DNA from: Sclerodactyla briareus
Lineage: Eukaryota > Echinodermata > Holothuroidea > Dendrochirotida > Sclerodactylidae
Direction: 5' to 3'
DNA: 64,000 nucleotides
Assembly: GCA_026419785.1 (NCBI GenBank)
Contig: JAODTK010005143.1
Span: 1 to 64,000 of the forward strand
The notes under the pieces are model-generated. The model was not told the DNA's origin, searched no databases, and saw nothing but the letters and a program-made list of their open reading frames with translations. A program made the translations under genes and the position numbers. Numbering within the stretch: position 1 is the first letter of the stretch; every line of letters begins with the position of its first letter. This document shows, piece after piece, positions 13,001 to 26,029 of the stretch.

Positions 13001-13330
13001 GGCTTGGAATCTCGTGTCACGCCAGCAGCGACACAATCCACCTTCTCAGAAATACTCAGGTCCAATCACGTCACCCTCCACTGGACATCACTCGATGAGG
13101 CCGCCGTTTCGGTAGCCACTGCTAGTGGCGAGCGCTGCGTGGACAAGGACGTGTTTGCAGACAGTCCCGTGATAAGGACGTAATGATAACCCTGATCCCG
13201 GAAGATCACGACAAAATCGTTGAAATGACCCACACTAATAATCAACTCTCGTTTGCACTTCGTCAACATATAGACGTCACTGACACGTTGCTAGGCAAAT
13301 TATTACCCTGACACTGTTGCTGTGAATCAC
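13001..13330 (+). other. Coding-like island, unidentified
   Basis: The plus strand is open from 13001 to 13182 with a beta-strand-like peptide containing SNHVTLHWTSLDEAAVSVAT. A second frame (about 13178-13310) continues with LIPEDHDKIVEMTHTNN, as if one indel separated them. The minus strand is also open across part of this (13066-13269), so the strand is not settled. The first part faintly recalls a fibronectin-III or Ig strand pattern, but no domain can be assigned. Confidence 0.2.
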
Positions 13331-13907
13331 CCCCGTACCCAGGCGCTGTTGCCAGGGAAATGACACGTGATCAAAATACCCATCACTGATTGGGCATGCC
13401 CTTGAGTGTTAACGTCAATTAACGTCCATATGCATGATGAGCTGCTGTATTGTTTATAGTCCTGCTGCATCAGCATATTATATCTTTCATCGTCGTATAC
13501 AAATGCGATTTTGGCATCCATTCCACACCTTGCAACCCCAATACAGCAATCCCACCCGACTGCCCGACTTATTTTTTTTTCTTTTTTTTTAGTGGACAGC
13601 ATGATAATTAACGTGAATAAAACCCATTCTTCCCCCCCCCCCCTTCCCCCCCTGCCCAATTCATGCCAGTGCGGCGATGAGCGCAGTCTTGGTTGTGTGG
13701 CCGACAGCACGTAGATTTAGTTTTATGTGCTCAGAGTATTCACTGGATGAACCACGATGTCCTGAACCTTGAACTGCGACGAATCCTCAAGCCTGGAGGA
13801 TGCTTGGCCGCATATGGCGGTGGTTTTCTCCATATCTCGTAGCATAGAGGGACGTCATCCATTGATTCTAAAACTACAGGGCTATGGGAGTAAGGGTATG
13901 GGATCGG
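13331..13907. other. Unassigned; T-tract and C-tract
   Basis: The minus strand is open for 127 codons (13327-13710) and includes MDAKIAFVYDDERYNML, not recognised. Homopolymer runs are at 13571-13590 (T-rich) and 13633-13652 (C-rich). No supported gene. Confidence 0.35.
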
Positions 13908-13990
13908 GCTGTGGTGTGTGTGTATGTGTATGTGTGTACGCACGCGCCTGTAGGTGCACGCGCGCGCCTGTAGGTGCGCGCGCGTTCGTC
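13908..13990. repeat. TG/CG alternating tract
   Basis: A TG run passes into CACGCGCG-type alternation, with the word GCGCCTGTAGGTGC repeated. Alternating purine-pyrimidine sequence of this kind can adopt Z-DNA. Confidence 0.85.
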
Positions 13991-16900
13991 ACCTCTTGTG
14001 TGCATGTAGGGCGAGTTCAATTGATTTATCAAGTCAAATGTTCAACGAAGTATAATCTACTATTTGAAATTTTCACTCATTCAAAACTACGAAGAACAGA
14101 AACAACGTGTTGACAACACACTGCTTCTGAAAATGTGCCTCGTTAGGCAGATTACGGATGAACCGTAGGTGCTATTTTTTATGGCACACTTTTTTTTTTA
14201 CCTTGAACCGCATACCGAGCACACAGGATCGAACCTATTTCAAGGCCAAGCAAGGGTACCGACCTGGATACTGCAACTCATGTCAGCGGCGATCTCTCCA
14301 CCAGTGCTCGCGAAATAAGGCAATGCCTTCTTCAGCGGTACCTTAATGTAGGAGTGCCAACCACCGGTTAACAGAACTTGGTTTGGCACTGGGTGCAGGA
14401 ATAAGGTAGATGACGAAATGATAGATATCCGCGTAAAATATGCTAATCAAGTTGTCTAATTGCATAGTTCATACGTAATTTGGAAGCCGGTTTTTTCATG
14501 AAAATGGTGGGCATGGCTTGCCTTTACTCTCCAACATTGTTAACATAGACTGGATGTCTCTGGAGTATCAGTGTGTACTGTCTACTTTGCATCGTGATTC
14601 AAAATTTCAAAGTTCGTTCGATTTTTTTTTAGGGTTGATAGGAGTATGGTTACCTTTTAGTCCAAAAAAAATAATAATGACTCGAGTCACTGGGGGTTAT
14701 TCGTTTGTATAATGCACAATCATGCAAACATTCAAGTTTGTGGGATTTGTTGGATTACGCATGAAGCGTTATTAAGTGTGGTCCATCATTGGCCTGAGAT
14801 ATTTAGTCAATGGGAGTGAGTATCTGAGTATTGTGTCTAATTGCATATAATTTAGGCAATTTTAGTCACATTTCCAAAAACCTTATACTCCTTTGGTAAA
14901 CTTGGTCAACAATCAGTTTCCTCAAGGAATTTTGAAATTGTTAACTATTAGCAGCTGGTTCTGTTATTAAATGCTAATCAAGATCATACAGCAGCACATG
15001 CCAATTAACTCATAACTGTTTGCATGGTGACTGATGGAAAAAACCACGACGTGCAACCAGGCGCGATACTGGGGGCGATCGCCTTGTTTCAGGCTCGAAG
15101 GCCTCGACCTTGTATTCGATATGATTCTTATGATGAGCACAGGTCCCATACTGTCAAGACCATATACGTCAGCCTCCGTGCTTGGTATGGTATAGTATAT
15201 AAGGCAGCATGTGCTGCGCGATCAATGTAATAACCTCCGTAATCAGACCCAAACCCCAAATTACCTTTCTTCAGGTCTGATTGCGGAGGTATGGTCCCAT
15301 TAAAGTTAACATGTATCAACTTTCCCTCAATCGATAAAGCTTGACAGATGGCCTAAAATATGCAAATTGACCTCCGATGACCTCGGAATGACCTCCTCTC
15401 TTCAGAGACCAGATGTAGTCTACATTCACCAAGTTTCGTTAGACACTTCTGTCGCGGAGATTAATTGAACAAGTTTGATGTGTAAATACAGATTATAAGT
15501 ATACTCGAACCCCGCGTGTTTTGAGGTTTAGAGGTGCCACACTGTCGAACGACATTCATATACGAAAAGAAGTGTGGCACATTTTAGTAACAATTCAGGC
15601 CCCCAAAAACGCGCTGCGGATGTCCTTCAGTCACTAAGCCTCGCTGCGTCAAGTGCAAGGCAGCTGTGTATGCCTTGCATGGGCGCTACACGATCTTCTT
15701 CGTTAAGCAGAATTTCAACAACAATATTCGACAGTCTATAGCTTACTATTTTCCTTTGGCTTTCTGGCTGCAGATTAGGGATGGCTGCGGCCCGTCCCAG
15801 CGAAGAAGATAGACATGGTAACCGCTGGGTACGTGGACTTACCCTTACCCTTCGAGGAACACAGAAGGTAATTGAACAGAGCCAAGTGCTGTTGCTCAGC
15901 AAGGTCGTCCTCGGAGGGGTAGGTGAGGTGGCTGTGGGGGGTGTGGTAGGGGAGCACTTCTCTCCCTGATGAAGCTGTGATGTTTACTATACTGTCAATG
16001 ATGCGAGGGATATCCTGGCTCGTTTCTTTTTTCACTCCAACACCTATTATACGTAGCACAAGTCGTTAATGTCGACAGTCGTTGTCAGTGCGTGTGACCC
16101 CCATTGCCAACAAACGTACGAGGAGTTACACCACTGCAAGTGTAGATACAGCGACCCGCTGGGACTCTTTGTTTCCAGAATCGAAGTCATCCATAACCTT
16201 GTACCTTAATCATTTCTACAGCGCTTCGACCATTCGAATTTTGATTATAACATTGATCTCGGCTGCTGACGAATAATGTAACAAGAACGATTACTTCTGA
16301 TTCCGAAAGCAGACGAGACTGTTATTTGGTAACTTCTTCTGTATCTGTAGGTTTCCGGACTTTGATTACTCCCAAGATATAACTGTCGATGGTATCATTG
16401 GGCTCACAGAATCGTTCCTCTTACTATACGAGTTAATAAAAGACAACCAGAACAAGCTAATGTTCCCAGCAGTACAAGGACAAGGGAAGACGAACCTCTC
16501 TTGAATGTACGTGTGTATGTGTGCTTGGTTGTTTCGTGTGTTAGTGTAATTGTGTGTGTGTTTGTGTGTGTGATGTTTTAGCTTGTGAAAGACGATACGT
16601 CTGTTTACGCAGATCAGTTGATACTTTATCCACCGATATGCCTAATGAAAGTATATAGCCCTACCGACTATTTTTTTTTAGGAATGAAAATTGTTAAATG
16701 TTAAAATTCGAGATATGTAGCTCGCTGATGAAGGTTTTTCTTTCCGAAAACCAGAATAAATTCTGGTAGGGATAAAAAAAATCTTTTTTATTCTTTGTGC
16801 TTAAGAAGCATTCCGAATCATGTGTACTTCAAACTTTGTGTAATATTGTTTTAGTATAAGAACAGTTCCCGAGCCTCGCAGCATGGTTGTTTCTTTTGGT

Positions 16901-19600
16901 TTTAAAATATCAGTTGTTTGAAAGAAAGTATTATAGGCCTACAACGCGTACATGTACAGTTGATATGACCTAATCGGCCTTACCAGAAATAGTGAATGGG
17001 CACTTCCCTTCTGCCAAATCATTCAATTGTAAATATATACCTGTGATGGTGTCCATGCAGTTGCCTATCACTCAATACACATGTTTTTTATACCCTTAAT
17101 CGAGGTCAGAATATATGGATATTTACTATTTCTTAATGGCCTGCCTGTCAAGTTTTGTCAAATATATATATACACAACAATGTTGTTGGCCCATGCCATC
17201 TCCTAAACAGCTGGTTATTCGGGGAGCCTGGCCCAGTAGGCTACTGTTACATAATACATAGTCCTTGTGGAAGCTGTCTCGTTTCTTGGTAACAGTAATA
17301 AGCTTCCATTCACAATTAGAGAAAAACACCTGTCACGTGCCGCACACTTGCGCCAGCTACCAGTTAGAGGGGTCGTGATTATATCGATAGGCTATTAAAC
17401 TATTACATTTGATTCAATTTATTGTCTCGCCTGAACTTAGTTCAAGGAGAGACCTAGTGATCACTTTGTTGTGTTGTGTGTGTATGGGTCACTGTCTGTC
17501 CGTCTTTTTGTCTGGCCGTCCGCATGTTTTGTCGATCCTTGATATCAGACAGACGAAAAAGGAATTCACTTTCGAATGAATGACAGTATTCTTCAGTATT
17601 TTTTGAGAGACTTTGTAGGAGTATTTTCGAATCCCAATGATAATTTGTTCCGTACAAGATTTCCAAATGTACATGTTTGACTTTGTATCACTTTGGATCC
17701 TGCGGTTCCCCCCGTGATGTCTCAAGGAAAATTCTGCAATAGCTGATTGTGCCTTATTATCGGTACACTCGGCTGAAATTCGGTCTAGGGTTTTGGCTGT
17801 CATGATGTCATTAATAGAGGGTACCAAAATCCTGTCATATTTACAGGACCATTGACCTTTAAAATCCATCGATCGCGCAGCCAGGCGAAACACTTATGGC
17901 TATCGCCTTGTTGATTATGAAAAGAGTAGGTACTTGTACGTTACTGATGAAAACGTTTGAATAATGAACCTAATTTAAGTCCTATTCCGCCAACAGGTTC
18001 CTCGATGTCATCAGTGAGGTGTCTGATACTCCAGAAGAGTACAAAATGAGCTGAAAATCTTCAACCAGGTGTCTTAGTGATGTCCAGGAAACCATCAGCA
18101 GATAGTTGACAAGTCTTTCTTCATCTCGTCTTGTTCCGAGTTCGACGCATGATTTGCAATAAATCATTTTTCCAATGAGTATGTAGTAATTACTAATATT
18201 TTCTTAAAGGATAACGGTCACGAAGCATTATTACTCGGGATTAATTGAACCGTATTCTCCACGCTGGTATGTGCAATGTTCTCCGGGAAGAGAGAATACA
18301 TTGGATCGGTTCCAGCTCAAGACAGCTATGGAATTCGTTACACTATTTCCCATTTCCCATGTTTAAAGCTGGTGAAAGTTTAGGTATCTTAGTAATGTTA
18401 ACTGGTTTCAGTTTGTTAGACAGTTCCGAACCCATCTCAATCTTTCTAATCGTCCAGAATTGGTTTGGGGGTCAGGCTTCTATAATTTATTGAATAGAAA
18501 TAATCAAAAGCTACATGTACTATGGATGTCTATATCGATATTGTGAAATGAAAAGACAGGTCGGCTGTGTTTTTCGATTTCATGACTCGAGGCGGTGTAA
18601 CTCGTAATAATCTTAGACTGTTGGACAGAAACAGAGTTTTTTCGGCCAACCCTTCTCTCTGCCCGTCTGCTCTACTTGCTGAGTACCTGAGTCTCAAGGA
18701 TGATGCGGGTCAAAAACGTGTGTGTTTCAGCACTTTCTAATGAAAGACCATCAAGACAATATTTGAGAGAATTTAAAATGTAATAGGTAATGTTGGTGTG
18801 GCTATTATGTGTCATAGTTTTATAATAAATTCGTATGCATGGTATAAAATGGTGAAAATCATATACTGACACACCTCTATCGTCATGTGGTGGCAGAGCA
18901 AGAACTTGCCCCGTGAGCGAGGCTTTCTGCAAATAAACCTAACAGCCCACTGGACAGAACATTCTCACATATACGTTCACTGGGTTCGATTAAGAACACG
19001 GAAGCATTTGGTGATTGTAAACTTTTCTCCGTGAACTTCTGCTGCTCATTCCCAAAACTGATATAAACAAAACATTTATAACAATGCATGGTTGTTACTT
19101 AAGCAGTCGCACAGCATTACTGTCACAACTTCCATTGGATAATCCAATATGGAACTCTCAACTGCTCCTCCTCATCTGTTGCGACCCCGGCTTTCCCTTG
19201 TCCAATGCGGTCACCAAAATTAATATGTACCTATACTGACCTAAGATACATAAGATGATTACTGGATGAAAGTCTAGTCGCCTCCAAGTCCATATCCAAG
19301 TTATGCGTTGCTCATTATATTCTCCATATCAGCCTAATGATACCGAATGGCTCGCTTGCACCAATGCATATCTAATCTCTCTTTGACAATGCCCACATTG
19401 TTCGATTTGACGACATGCTCCACATTCAACAAATTCTAATACAGAAAAGGTTATGCCGGACTGGTGAACTGCAGGAGGACTGAGCCTCTAGTTGTGGTAT
19501 TCTGTTTCAGGCCAAATAGTTTCACTACTCGACTGTCATTAATGTTTGAAATAATATTGAATGCCTCAACCATGCCCCCTCTGGCTCTCCGATAAGATCA
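13991..19600. other. Long region without an assignable gene
   Basis: Contents: a repeat fragment of the 'aaacttggt' family near 14870-14960; a TG-rich tract at 16505-16572; a copy of the 1.92 kb repeat at 17421-17505; and several unidentified coding-like islands. These are minus 15845-16050 (ends near a GTAAGG donor word), plus 16069-16209 (a 46-codon frame with Cys pairs CDPHC and HCKC), minus 17489-17893, minus 17982-18167, and minus 18883-19089. None has a convincing family match or a consistent pair of splice sites, so none is called a gene. Confidence 0.35.
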
Positions 19601-19664
19601 GATAGCGTTGGCTATCCCAAGTAATAGCGTTGGCAATCCCAAGTAATAGCGTTGGCAATCCCAC
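19601..19664. repeat. 22 bp minisatellite, three units
   Basis: The unit TAGCGTTGGCAATCCCAAG(TAA) is repeated three times with one or two changes (CTATC for CAATC in the first). Confidence 0.92.
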
Positions 19665-20787
19665 GTGTATACGTCTGGGAAAGAAACACAAGGACGCAAA
19701 AAATGACAGAGGTTCCTGAAAATATAACACAATGATAAACGTATATTACAACATGCTACGTCCAAGCAACGCATGACTTTACACAGGAATTTGGGGTATC
19801 TTTCTTAAATAATAACTAAACTTTCCTCAACTTACCCAGCGCTAGCCGGCTTTTTGGTCATTTATTAAAGGTACGGTAGCTGACCATCCTTGTATCACCG
19901 ACTAAAATAAGACCGATAACCCGCGGACGTTTCATTGGCATAGGGGAAGCTCGCCTCACGGCGTTGATTGCCCAAGTTCGCTTGCCCCTGGATGATCTAC
20001 GAAAGTTAATCGAGAATCCACGCTCGGACGCAGTTATTGATAAAACAATTTGACGATCCCTTCACGATTCCCCACCCGACGAGATCCATTGTAATTCACA
20101 CAATTCACGTGAATACATGAGTCGTGCTGGCGTCGAGTCCTCTCGCCTCCGAGTTTGAGTCTGTGTCACCAGTATCCGCCAATCTTTTTACCTCACTCAA
20201 CCGCACGTCCCGCCAACTATCTATCTATTGTTCGTCGTCAACCACCCCTTAGCCCGCCTTCGATCCTGAGGGGGCAAGACAGTTTTCCTAATTGACTTGG
20301 ACATCGCGGAGTGATGAGCTGGGGAGGGTGGAGAGGGGGGGGGGGTGACTCCTACTAACTTTGTGAGGACGTAAAAAAAGCAGGCTTCCTCGTATTTTCA
20401 CCATCCCCGTACCTCAATGCCATTACTATACGCCACTGGGCCAACGCAGGTTAGTTTTATTTGCAGTTTATTAGGAGACCAGGAGGGAACTGAGTCTCAT
20501 GAACGCCCTGAAACCACAATAACCCAGGAAGAAGAACCACGGAACCCATATAATTCTCATTGTAGAATTCACAGTACATCACTGTCTACAGTGAACTGAT
20601 TTTCCCTGTAACTCCTGTCACTTACTATAGAATTTACAGTAAATTACTTGCAACTTCTGCTGCAACTCTAGCAGCATTTTGTTTTTAACAGTCTACTTTT
20701 CACGTAGTGGGTATGATCTACGGACTTTACCCCCCTCCCCACCCTACTCATTTTCTTCTGAAGCAGTAGTATATTTCGTTTCGACGT
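19665..20787. other. Unassigned, locally GC/CpG-richer
   Basis: 19920-20260 is richer in CpG than the surroundings. Near 20565-20650 the words AGAATTCACAGTA and AGAATTTACAGTA repeat, with CTACAGTGAA between, which suggests a small palindromic element. A G-run lies at 20333-20344. No gene seen. Confidence 0.35.
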
Positions 20788-21008
20788 TTTTTTTTTCCTC
20801 TAATCTATTCAATTGTTTCCCTTCTTTTTCCTTCTCCTTTTAATTTTTTCTCTCCTCCTATTTTGTCTCCCTCTTGTCGTCTTTTTCGTCTTTTTTTCCT
20901 TATTCCCGTTTTTACTCTCCACTTCTCCTCTTTTCTCTCATTCTTTCTCTTTCTACTCCCGCCTTTGTCTTCCTTTTTCTTTATTTCCTCATCTCTTCTT
21001 CTTTTCTC
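20788..21008 (+). repeat. ~220 bp polypyrimidine tract
   Basis: The plus strand is overwhelmingly C and T over about 220 bases. The Phe/Leu-rich frame on the plus strand and the Lys/Arg/Glu-rich frame on the minus strand are compositional by-products. Such tracts can form triplex structures. Confidence 0.9.
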
Positions 21009-21411
21009 CGGGAGAAGTGCCTGGTACCATGGATGATAGGATTCGATTGCAACTGTTGTGTTCTCACGATGAAGTTTCCTCCACGTTTTCACGATGTAAG
21101 CCATTTCGTTTATAAATCATAACTATTGTTGACGCGCTACATATGATAATCTTAAACGAAATATAACGCAGAAGTGATGATGGTCGGTGTCGACAAAGAT
21201 ATACCATTCTGTCGGAGCATGTTGCCAGGAAAAATAATGCACGCCTCCGCTTTTCAAATTGGGCTCAAAGAACGTTCACAATTGACACATGGGATGGGAA
21301 AAGCATTGTCTTTTCGGATGACCAAGCACACGCAAAACGTCCCTGTATCTCTTGGCTTGCATAGGCCGGAGGATAAATAAATTCCGCTCTATATTTCGCA
21401 CATGGTGGGTG

Positions 21412-21918
21412 ATGCTCCCGATCCAGCCATCATCCCACGAGTTAATTGACCGAACGCGCGCATTCCTGACTTACAAAGTAGAATACCAGCTTCATTTGCC
21501 CTCTGCTTCATCGATGTCCTATCACACCCGCGAGGTGGAAAATGATTCCGTGAAAAACTCGATGCTTCAATTGTTTGTAATGCCAGGGGACAAGAAGTCT
21601 GACTCGACTGTATGTGCGCGTGTGTGTGCGGTATCTTCGAACGCAAGAGGCCAGGCTGAATATGTCAAGTTGCAAATATGGAGAGAAGATCCCGATCTTG
21701 TTTTCATGGTACCAGTTCAAGGTCAGAGGGCCACCAAAAGAAAGAAAAAAAGAAAAGAAAACATGAGAGAACATGAGACGGTATACATCAAATATTCAGA
21801 GCGTTGTTATAACGTGACTTTAAAGGACACCTGCAGGCATGGATACAACAGAGGTATATGTGGAGAATGTAACCTGTATCATTGTCCAAACCCCATTTCA
21901 TTACGATGTTCTATGTGA
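21412..21918 (+). CDS. Longest uninterrupted frame; unidentified protein fragment
   Basis: This is the longest stop-free frame in the window: about 168 codons from the first ATG at 21412, with the frame open upstream to about 21352. The middle has a strongly basic stretch, KRKKKRKENMREHE, and the C-terminal third has seven cysteines, including the cluster CRHGYNRGICGECNLYHC, plus an N-V-T sequon. No signal peptide or membrane segment is evident. The minus strand is also open across much of it (21508-21774), which lowers confidence. I do not recognise the family. It could be an exon, part of a repeat, or chance. Confidence 0.2.
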   Translation: MLPIQPSSHELIDRTRAFLTYKVEYQLHLPSASSMSYHTREVENDSVKNSMLQLFVMPGDKKSDSTVCARVCAVSSNARGQAEYVKLQIWREDPDLVFMVPVQGQRATKRKKKRKENMREHETVYIKYSERCYNVTLKDTCRHGYNRGICGECNLYHCPNPISLRCSM

Positions 21919-22628
21919 GTTTTTTCCTTCAAAGTTGGGCCATTAGGCAGAAATATTGGAGGAATCCCAATTGCGCAATAACGCATGACCGTCACACATG
22001 GACAACACAGTTAACTATGTTATGTCCTTTTAAGTGTTTCATTTTGTTGAATAAGACGACATGTAGTAGAAGTTCTTGTTGTCTTTTTCTCACTAAAATA
22101 ACCACCAACCATACCAACCCACTAGAGCAATCCAGGCTCGCCCATAGACTAAATGCTTTTCGAAGTGAATTAATGTTTGAATTTCAATAGAAACAGGATT
22201 TTGCAGGTTGTGCAAGTAGGACATCAATTATTATTGCTTGATGGGATGGATTTCGAGATCTTGCGCAATACAACTCACAATACACGAACTTCAATGCTAA
22301 CGAAAGTCCTACGAACTACGGTTTTGGACTGGCGCATTCAGTTTTCATCCAGCTATTAATTTAGCCATGTGTAAATCATCCTGCAGGTTTATCCTTTGGG
22401 CTAGACTTCCACATTGGATCATGCGGCGGATAGTGATTAATGATTAGGGCACTAACTACAGTACAATAAGGGTCGTTTTCAGAGTGCTTATGTTAATCAG
22501 TTGGTAAGTCAATATGACCAAGCCATCGCAATGAGCCAGTTCGTGGTCGTAAGTGGGCTTGCTCACCACTAACATTTCGGGAAATAGACGAGATCCCCCA
22601 TATCCTTATCGATAACGGCTATTTTTAC
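21919..22628. other. AT-rich unassigned sequence
   Basis: Only short frames on both strands. If the exon at 22629-23082 is real, this region would lie inside its first intron. Confidence 0.35.
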
Positions 22629-23082
22629 CTGCCACCCACGAGGAAATCTGTAAATTTTCTGGCAGATTACTGGTGATTTTCAGCAGGGGAGTTTCCGACA
22701 GATCGTTCTGCATACTGTAGCGATCAACGTCGAACGGCCATTGTTTCCCTTCATGATTTTGACACATACATGAGCCTCCCATTGACTGTACTACTCCAAA
22801 ATCTTTATTATGGGTACTATAATTTTTGAACGGCGTAACAGACACAAACTTGCCGATGATTGTGATTGGACGTTGTGACTTGTCTTCTCCAATTAGGTTT
22901 CTGCCATAATGAATGAAAATTTCTGTCTGACGACTGTCTGCATGAGTGCTATGGTAGCACAATCTTGTACTCTGTATCACATTTCGCTCGGGTATCCATT
23001 TGCACACTACTGTATTCTCCGCCATCCCGTTGCTGCTCAGAAATCCCAGCAAAAAGGAGCCCAGGGTGGAAAAAATTATCAT
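22629..23082 (-). CDS. Candidate first exon, secreted or type I membrane protein
   Basis: Read on the minus strand, an ATG at 23082 opens about 151 codons without a stop. The start MIIFSTLGSFLLGFLSSNG has the hydrophobic core and small residues of a signal peptide. The rest is polar and balanced, with cysteines at about residues 27, 42, 107 and 109 and an N-Y-S sequon near residue 88. The frame reaches a good donor, GGCAG|GTAAAAAT, with the exon ending at 22629 in phase 1; reading on gives a stop 20-some bases later, as expected in an intron. I do not recognise the domain, and no downstream exon was identified. It is likely to be a real 5' coding exon but is unconfirmed. Confidence 0.45.
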
Positions 23083-23104
23083 TTATATGATGTAGCTGTT
23101 TAAT

Positions 23105-26029
23105 TGAGATACCGTATATAAGAATATCCCATCCACGATAGCATCTCGCGAGGTTACTTCAAGTGAAACCTTCATTACCGTTAGACTGCTTTAATCCCTG
23201 TTGTTTCAAAATATAGAGGGTTTTGGTTGTTGGCATAACCATGTTGTTGAACTGATAGAGACATAACAAAACAGAATGGAGACCACCGTACGCCCCCGCG
23301 AAGCAGAGGACCCGACTATGCCTATATTTGTTCCTTCGGGACGTTGAGGGCCGATTTTCCAGCGACTACGCAAACTCGCTGGCCTACACGATTATTTCGC
23401 TCCCATGATTATTTGTTTCTCCCAGGGTATCGAATTTTATACATGGGCAGGCCTGTGTGATTCAGGGAGGTTGCTCATAGCACCTCGTAAAAACTTTGTT
23501 GTTTGCAGTTGCCTGGATCGTATATGCCTTGGTGAGATTTTTAACTTAGTTTTCTTCTTCCTCTCAATCGCTTAAAATCCCAGTCCATAATTGCTTCACG
23601 CGATGAACATTTTCGAAACTTTTCGTGCGAATAATACTGACTTGATACACATAGTGCAGTGATTCCGATGATTAATCTCTCCAGTGCGAGGATTCCCTCA
23701 CCTGACCTCCTCGCCTTAAGCGTTCCAGCATGCATGCAGTTATTTTCTTTTCTCGTTAAGTGCACGTGATGAGTTCTCTCGTAGGCCAAGTTACAAAAGT
23801 TATCCCTAAATTTGCCTAAAACGAACCCGCTCGGCGAGGAATTCCATTTCGAGCAGAGATAAAAAGACAGATACGTTCACGATGAAAACAAATATATATA
23901 TTTCCCGCCCTCCTTTTTTTTCTGGTTTAGTGCCGATTTTTTCCATTCGAAATCTTGTTGGAATTGCTGTGAAAGTAGTAGATTATTCCATATGCCATAC
24001 GCGTGAATTACAATGTCATGTGTCCCGCCTTTGCCATGCTGAGTTGCGAAGCCTTGAACCATTCCAACAAGCGAGCCATGATCAATTCAGCAACTACGGG
24101 CCACCTACATGTGGCCGGCTATTCAAAATGCCAAAATAATAATATTTTTTGAACTAAGGTAGACATTCATTACTCTAAACCCTTTTAAAAGCAGTCCTAT
24201 TAGATAATCTGACAGCTGCCCGCTGGGCGTATAACCTAGACAAATAGGGCTAACGTAGTCTAAGACAAAACTTTGGGCAATTTCGTTGACGTTCTCAGCT
24301 CACAAAAATTACGTTCTGTGGACGTTACAACGGATAATTTCCTGGAAAGGATGGAATTGAGTTTCACATGGGGCCAATGAAACCCGCTGAGCAGTTATAG
24401 TTCACCCAAAGGACCGGAGAGGGGGGAGAGCAAGAGAGGGGGGTTGGGGAAGCTGAAGGACTTGAGCGACGTGGTGTATGCGGTATTTGCAGTTCAGTAG
24501 GGTTGTGCCGTTTGTTATTTAGGCAAATGATTGCCGCACATCATTTGTCTAGGGACGCATAAATTGTACTTATTTGGCATAAGGGGGGGGGGGGGGGGTT
24601 AGGCCAATTATGAGGGCGCACCTTCCCTTGGGTTTTCCCGACCCCAACCCGTGTATCGGTACGCCGCCTTCTTGCGAGTTAACCTACATTGGAGATTCAG
24701 GAAGCGCCTTAGTAGAAGACTACGAGAGCATCAGCAAGACTGTGGACAGCGTCTCGCAGAAACGGAGATTGATAGAGCGAGAGACGGCAGGCGAACATAC
24801 CATATAAAAAATATCTACCCATACGGAAGTCGGCAGTCACAGATCATTACACACGCGGACAACCACGTATATGTTGGACTGAATACAAGAGTTTTGTAGA
24901 TTGAAATCAAAACAGAAAAGCAAAGGCAGGTTAGGAAGCGATCTGGATAAGACGGAGCAGCGGGTACTAGCTACACCGAGATAAGGTGCCTCCAATTTGT
25001 CCGGCATATGTACCCCAACTGAAGAAATTTAACATCGCTATCACTTGGAGGAGAGGTGGCCATTTCTGAGGAATTCCGTCGTGAACGCAAAACGTCGAAC
25101 GTCAATCATAGTAAGTTCATTGTATGTGCAGGAATCTAGTCCTAACTTGTTATCAACCACCCAAGATAACCCTTTAAAAAGATATAATCGATTTTGCCCT
25201 TCTAGAATACACGGAAATTTTTGCGGTCCAGGCTTCGCCCCTGGAAACAAGGGACATCATACGGTCCCTGTAACCCTAACGAGAAAAAAAAAATCGCTAA
25301 CCCATCACCTCCTTCATACGGGATCCCTGGCTTCGGCTTCCTGTACTATTGAATAATATACATGTCCGTTTTCCCACCGAAATTTTACTAGCTAAATTTG
25401 ATACCAATTTGAGATTTGTCTGAAAAAGAAAACGTCACCTGATACAGACAAATATTTGATCTAAGTCCTCCAGAATGCACCTCCATCACTTGGAGAAAAA
25501 CGGGTCAACCTGTTAACAGAAAAATATGTTTATCTGGTCTCCCTGGGAATGCACGGCCATTACTTGGCTTCCTCTGTCCGACCACCGCACAGGGGGCCTT
25601 CCGAGCCCCTGTACCCCTGACAGCGTTTGCAAGGCGTTCAGAGCAGGTTATATTCTCTTCGATAACAAACACAACGCTCCTACTTGGAGAGCGTGCTTCC
25701 CCCCGCTGGCGCAACCATCCCTCCAAATGTTTTTTCTTGTTCTCCCAGGTTCTCATTAAAGTGTACTTTACGGATTCTTCTCTCGTCGAGTCCCCTTCCT
25801 CGAATTTCGGTCGTGATTTACCTCACTCATTCTACTGATAGCTCGCTGCTTGAGAATGCCATTATTATATCTCCCGCAACACTGAATGTTCGGGGATATT
25901 ATGGTTTTGGACCGTGTGCCCGCCGTCTCCGCCGCCGCCGCCGGAAACTTTAGTCGTTAGCGCTCTCAATTCTTTAACACTTTAATCCGATTGACCCCAA
26001 AACTTGGTAACACTGTCCCGATGTCCGGA
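23105..26029. other. Unassigned sequence with simple repeats
   Basis: Contains a 16-base G-run at 24583-24598, a short (CCG)n run at about 25920-25943, and unidentified open frames (for example plus 24610-24807, with a helical stretch around VEDYESISKTVDSVSQKRR). No splice-supported exon was found. Confidence 0.35.

Noticed and set aside
17996-18167. Plus-strand peptide FLDVISEVSDTPEEYKM resembling an adhesion-GPCR GAIN segment
   Set aside because: The frame has two stops within 45 codons, the minus strand is fully open over the same bases, and no GPS or 7TM follows downstream.
20805-21104. Lys/Arg/Glu-rich 99-codon minus-strand frame
   Set aside because: It is the complement of the polypyrimidine tract, so the composition is forced.
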